Of a stretch of 5,490 bases of DNA, positions 4,772 to 5,490 are shown in pieces. Location of the stretch: positions 1 through 5,490 of the forward strand of contig NZ_JADEXF010000304.1 of the NCBI RefSeq assembly GCF_015207245.1. The letters run 5' to 3'. Below the pieces are notes generated by a model. It ran no database searches, was not told the DNA's origin, and was given only the letters and a program-made list of their open reading frames with translations. The position numbers and the translations under genes were made by a program. How positions within the stretch are numbered: the stretch's first letter is position 1; every line of letters begins with the position of its first letter. The stretch comes from Nostoc cf. edaphicum LEGE 07299 (lineage in GTDB: Bacteria > Cyanobacteriota > Cyanobacteriia > Cyanobacteriales > Nostocaceae).

Positions 4772-5488
4772 ATGAGTAGCAATTTAGCCATCAAACTCCG
4801 CTCTGGAACTCAACAAGCCCACACATCAGCGGAAAATGTGGCATTCATGAAATGTTTTTTGCAAGGAGTTGTGGATAGAGACTGCTTTGCCAAATTCTTA
4901 AGCAACTTGTATTACGTCTACAGCGAACTAGAAGCGGCATTAGAGAGGCATATAGAGCATCCTGTGATTAGTGCGGTTTACTTTCCTGAACTTAATCGCC
5001 AATCGTCGCTCGAAAAAGACATGGTGTTCTATTATGGGGATAATTGGAGAGAGCAAATTACACCTTCACCTGCTGCCCAGAGCTACATTGACCGCATTAG
5101 GGAAATTTCTGCTAGTGAACCAGCCTTATTGCTAGGTCATGCCTACACTCGCTACATGGGCGATCTTTCTGGGGGTCAAATGCTACAAAAAGTTGCTCAA
5201 TCAGCCCTAAAGCTTTCTGGCTATGAAGGCACATCTTTTTACAACTTTGAGCAAATTCCTGACAAAAAGGCATTTAAGGATAAGTATCGTCAGGCATTAA
5301 ATGCATTGCCCGTTGATGATATAACAGCAGAACGGATTGTTGCAGAAGCCAATAATGCCTTTGGGTTCAATTTAAAGATGGCTCAAGAGTTAGAGGGAAG
5401 TTTAATTAAAGCACTCGGTCAAGTTCTCTTTAATAGCCTCACTCGTTCTCAGAATTCAGGTAGCACTGAAATAGCTGCGGCTAATTAA
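4772..5488 (+). CDS. pbsA: Heme oxygenase (biliverdin-producing)
   Basis: The protein has 238 residues, the usual cyanobacterial length, and is complete with TAA at 5486-5488. Heme oxygenase opens heme to biliverdin IXalpha, CO and Fe2+ using O2 and reduced ferredoxin in the cytoplasm. Biliverdin feeds phycocyanobilin and phytochrome chromophores. Visible marks are the proximal heme ligand His17 in TQQAHTSAEN, YFPELNR at 70-76, the distal helix YTRYMGDLSGGQ at 125-136, and the closing LTRSQNSGSTE. Start ATG 4772 matches family N-termini and has AAGGA 7 nt upstream. The sequence mixes traits I recall from Synechocystis HO1 (the LIKALG...FNSLTR tail) and HO2 (AEN-A-MKCFL, ASEP-LL), so I do not assign ho1 or ho2. 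The low-oxygen paralogue often sits beside acsF2/hemN, but the downstream side is outside the window. A foldable leader precedes the gene. Confidence 0.97.
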   Translation: MSSNLAIKLRSGTQQAHTSAENVAFMKCFLQGVVDRDCFAKFLSNLYYVYSELEAALERHIEHPVISAVYFPELNRQSSLEKDMVFYYGDNWREQITPSPAAQSYIDRIREISASEPALLLGHAYTRYMGDLSGGQMLQKVAQSALKLSGYEGTSFYNFEQIPDKKAFKDKYRQALNALPVDDITAERIVAEANNAFGFNLKMAQELEGSLIKALGQVLFNSLTRSQNSGSTEIAAAN

Positions 5489-5490
5489 TT

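Noticed and set aside
4594..4794. 66-residue minus-strand open frame across the heme oxygenase start
   Set aside because: It overlaps the heme oxygenase leader and start codon in antisense, has no clear ribosome site, and its sequence resembles no family I know.

Overview
The window looks cyanobacterial. The HIP1 octamer GCGATCGC occurs six times (positions 150, 428, 1367, 2115, 2497, 3606). A bilin-type heme oxygenase closes the window. The spacers also carry GC-rich interspersed repeats of the kind I associate with filamentous cyanobacteria. I cannot name a genus from the sequence alone.

Layout. (1) 2-487, plus: the C-terminal part of an amidase-signature enzyme, cut by the window edge, followed by a short hairpin repeat. 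(2) 614-1263, plus: a two-gene cassette of a PIN-domain (VapC-like) protein and a small charged partner, separated by 2 nt, resembling a toxin-antitoxin pair. (3) 1248-1485: ten tandem 21-bp units that overlap the 3' end of the small gene and run into an interspersed GC-rich repeat. (4) 1494-3731, minus: a 745-residue protein combining an N-terminal CBM20 starch/glycogen-binding domain, an SGNH/GDSL hydrolase domain, a duplicated middle module I do not recognise, and a C-terminal DUF1796-like domain. (5) 3732-4771: a 1-kb spacer holding AT-rich palindromes, a decayed minus-strand gene, a 156-bp MITE inserted in that gene with a 9-bp target duplication, and a perfect 28-bp palindromic repeat. 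(6) 4772-5488, plus: a complete heme oxygenase behind a leader that can fold.

The genes do not form one pathway. The only likely functional unit is the PIN/small-protein pair. Heme oxygenase would supply biliverdin for phycobilin pigments, and the CBM20-SGNH-DUF1796 protein probably acts on a cytoplasmic glucan or related glycan. The two strongest leads are that multidomain architecture and the reconstructable MITE insertion: removing the element and one copy of its duplication rejoins a reading frame across the site. Weaker leads are the heptad-coding frame of the 21-bp array and the possible RNA switch ahead of heme oxygenase.
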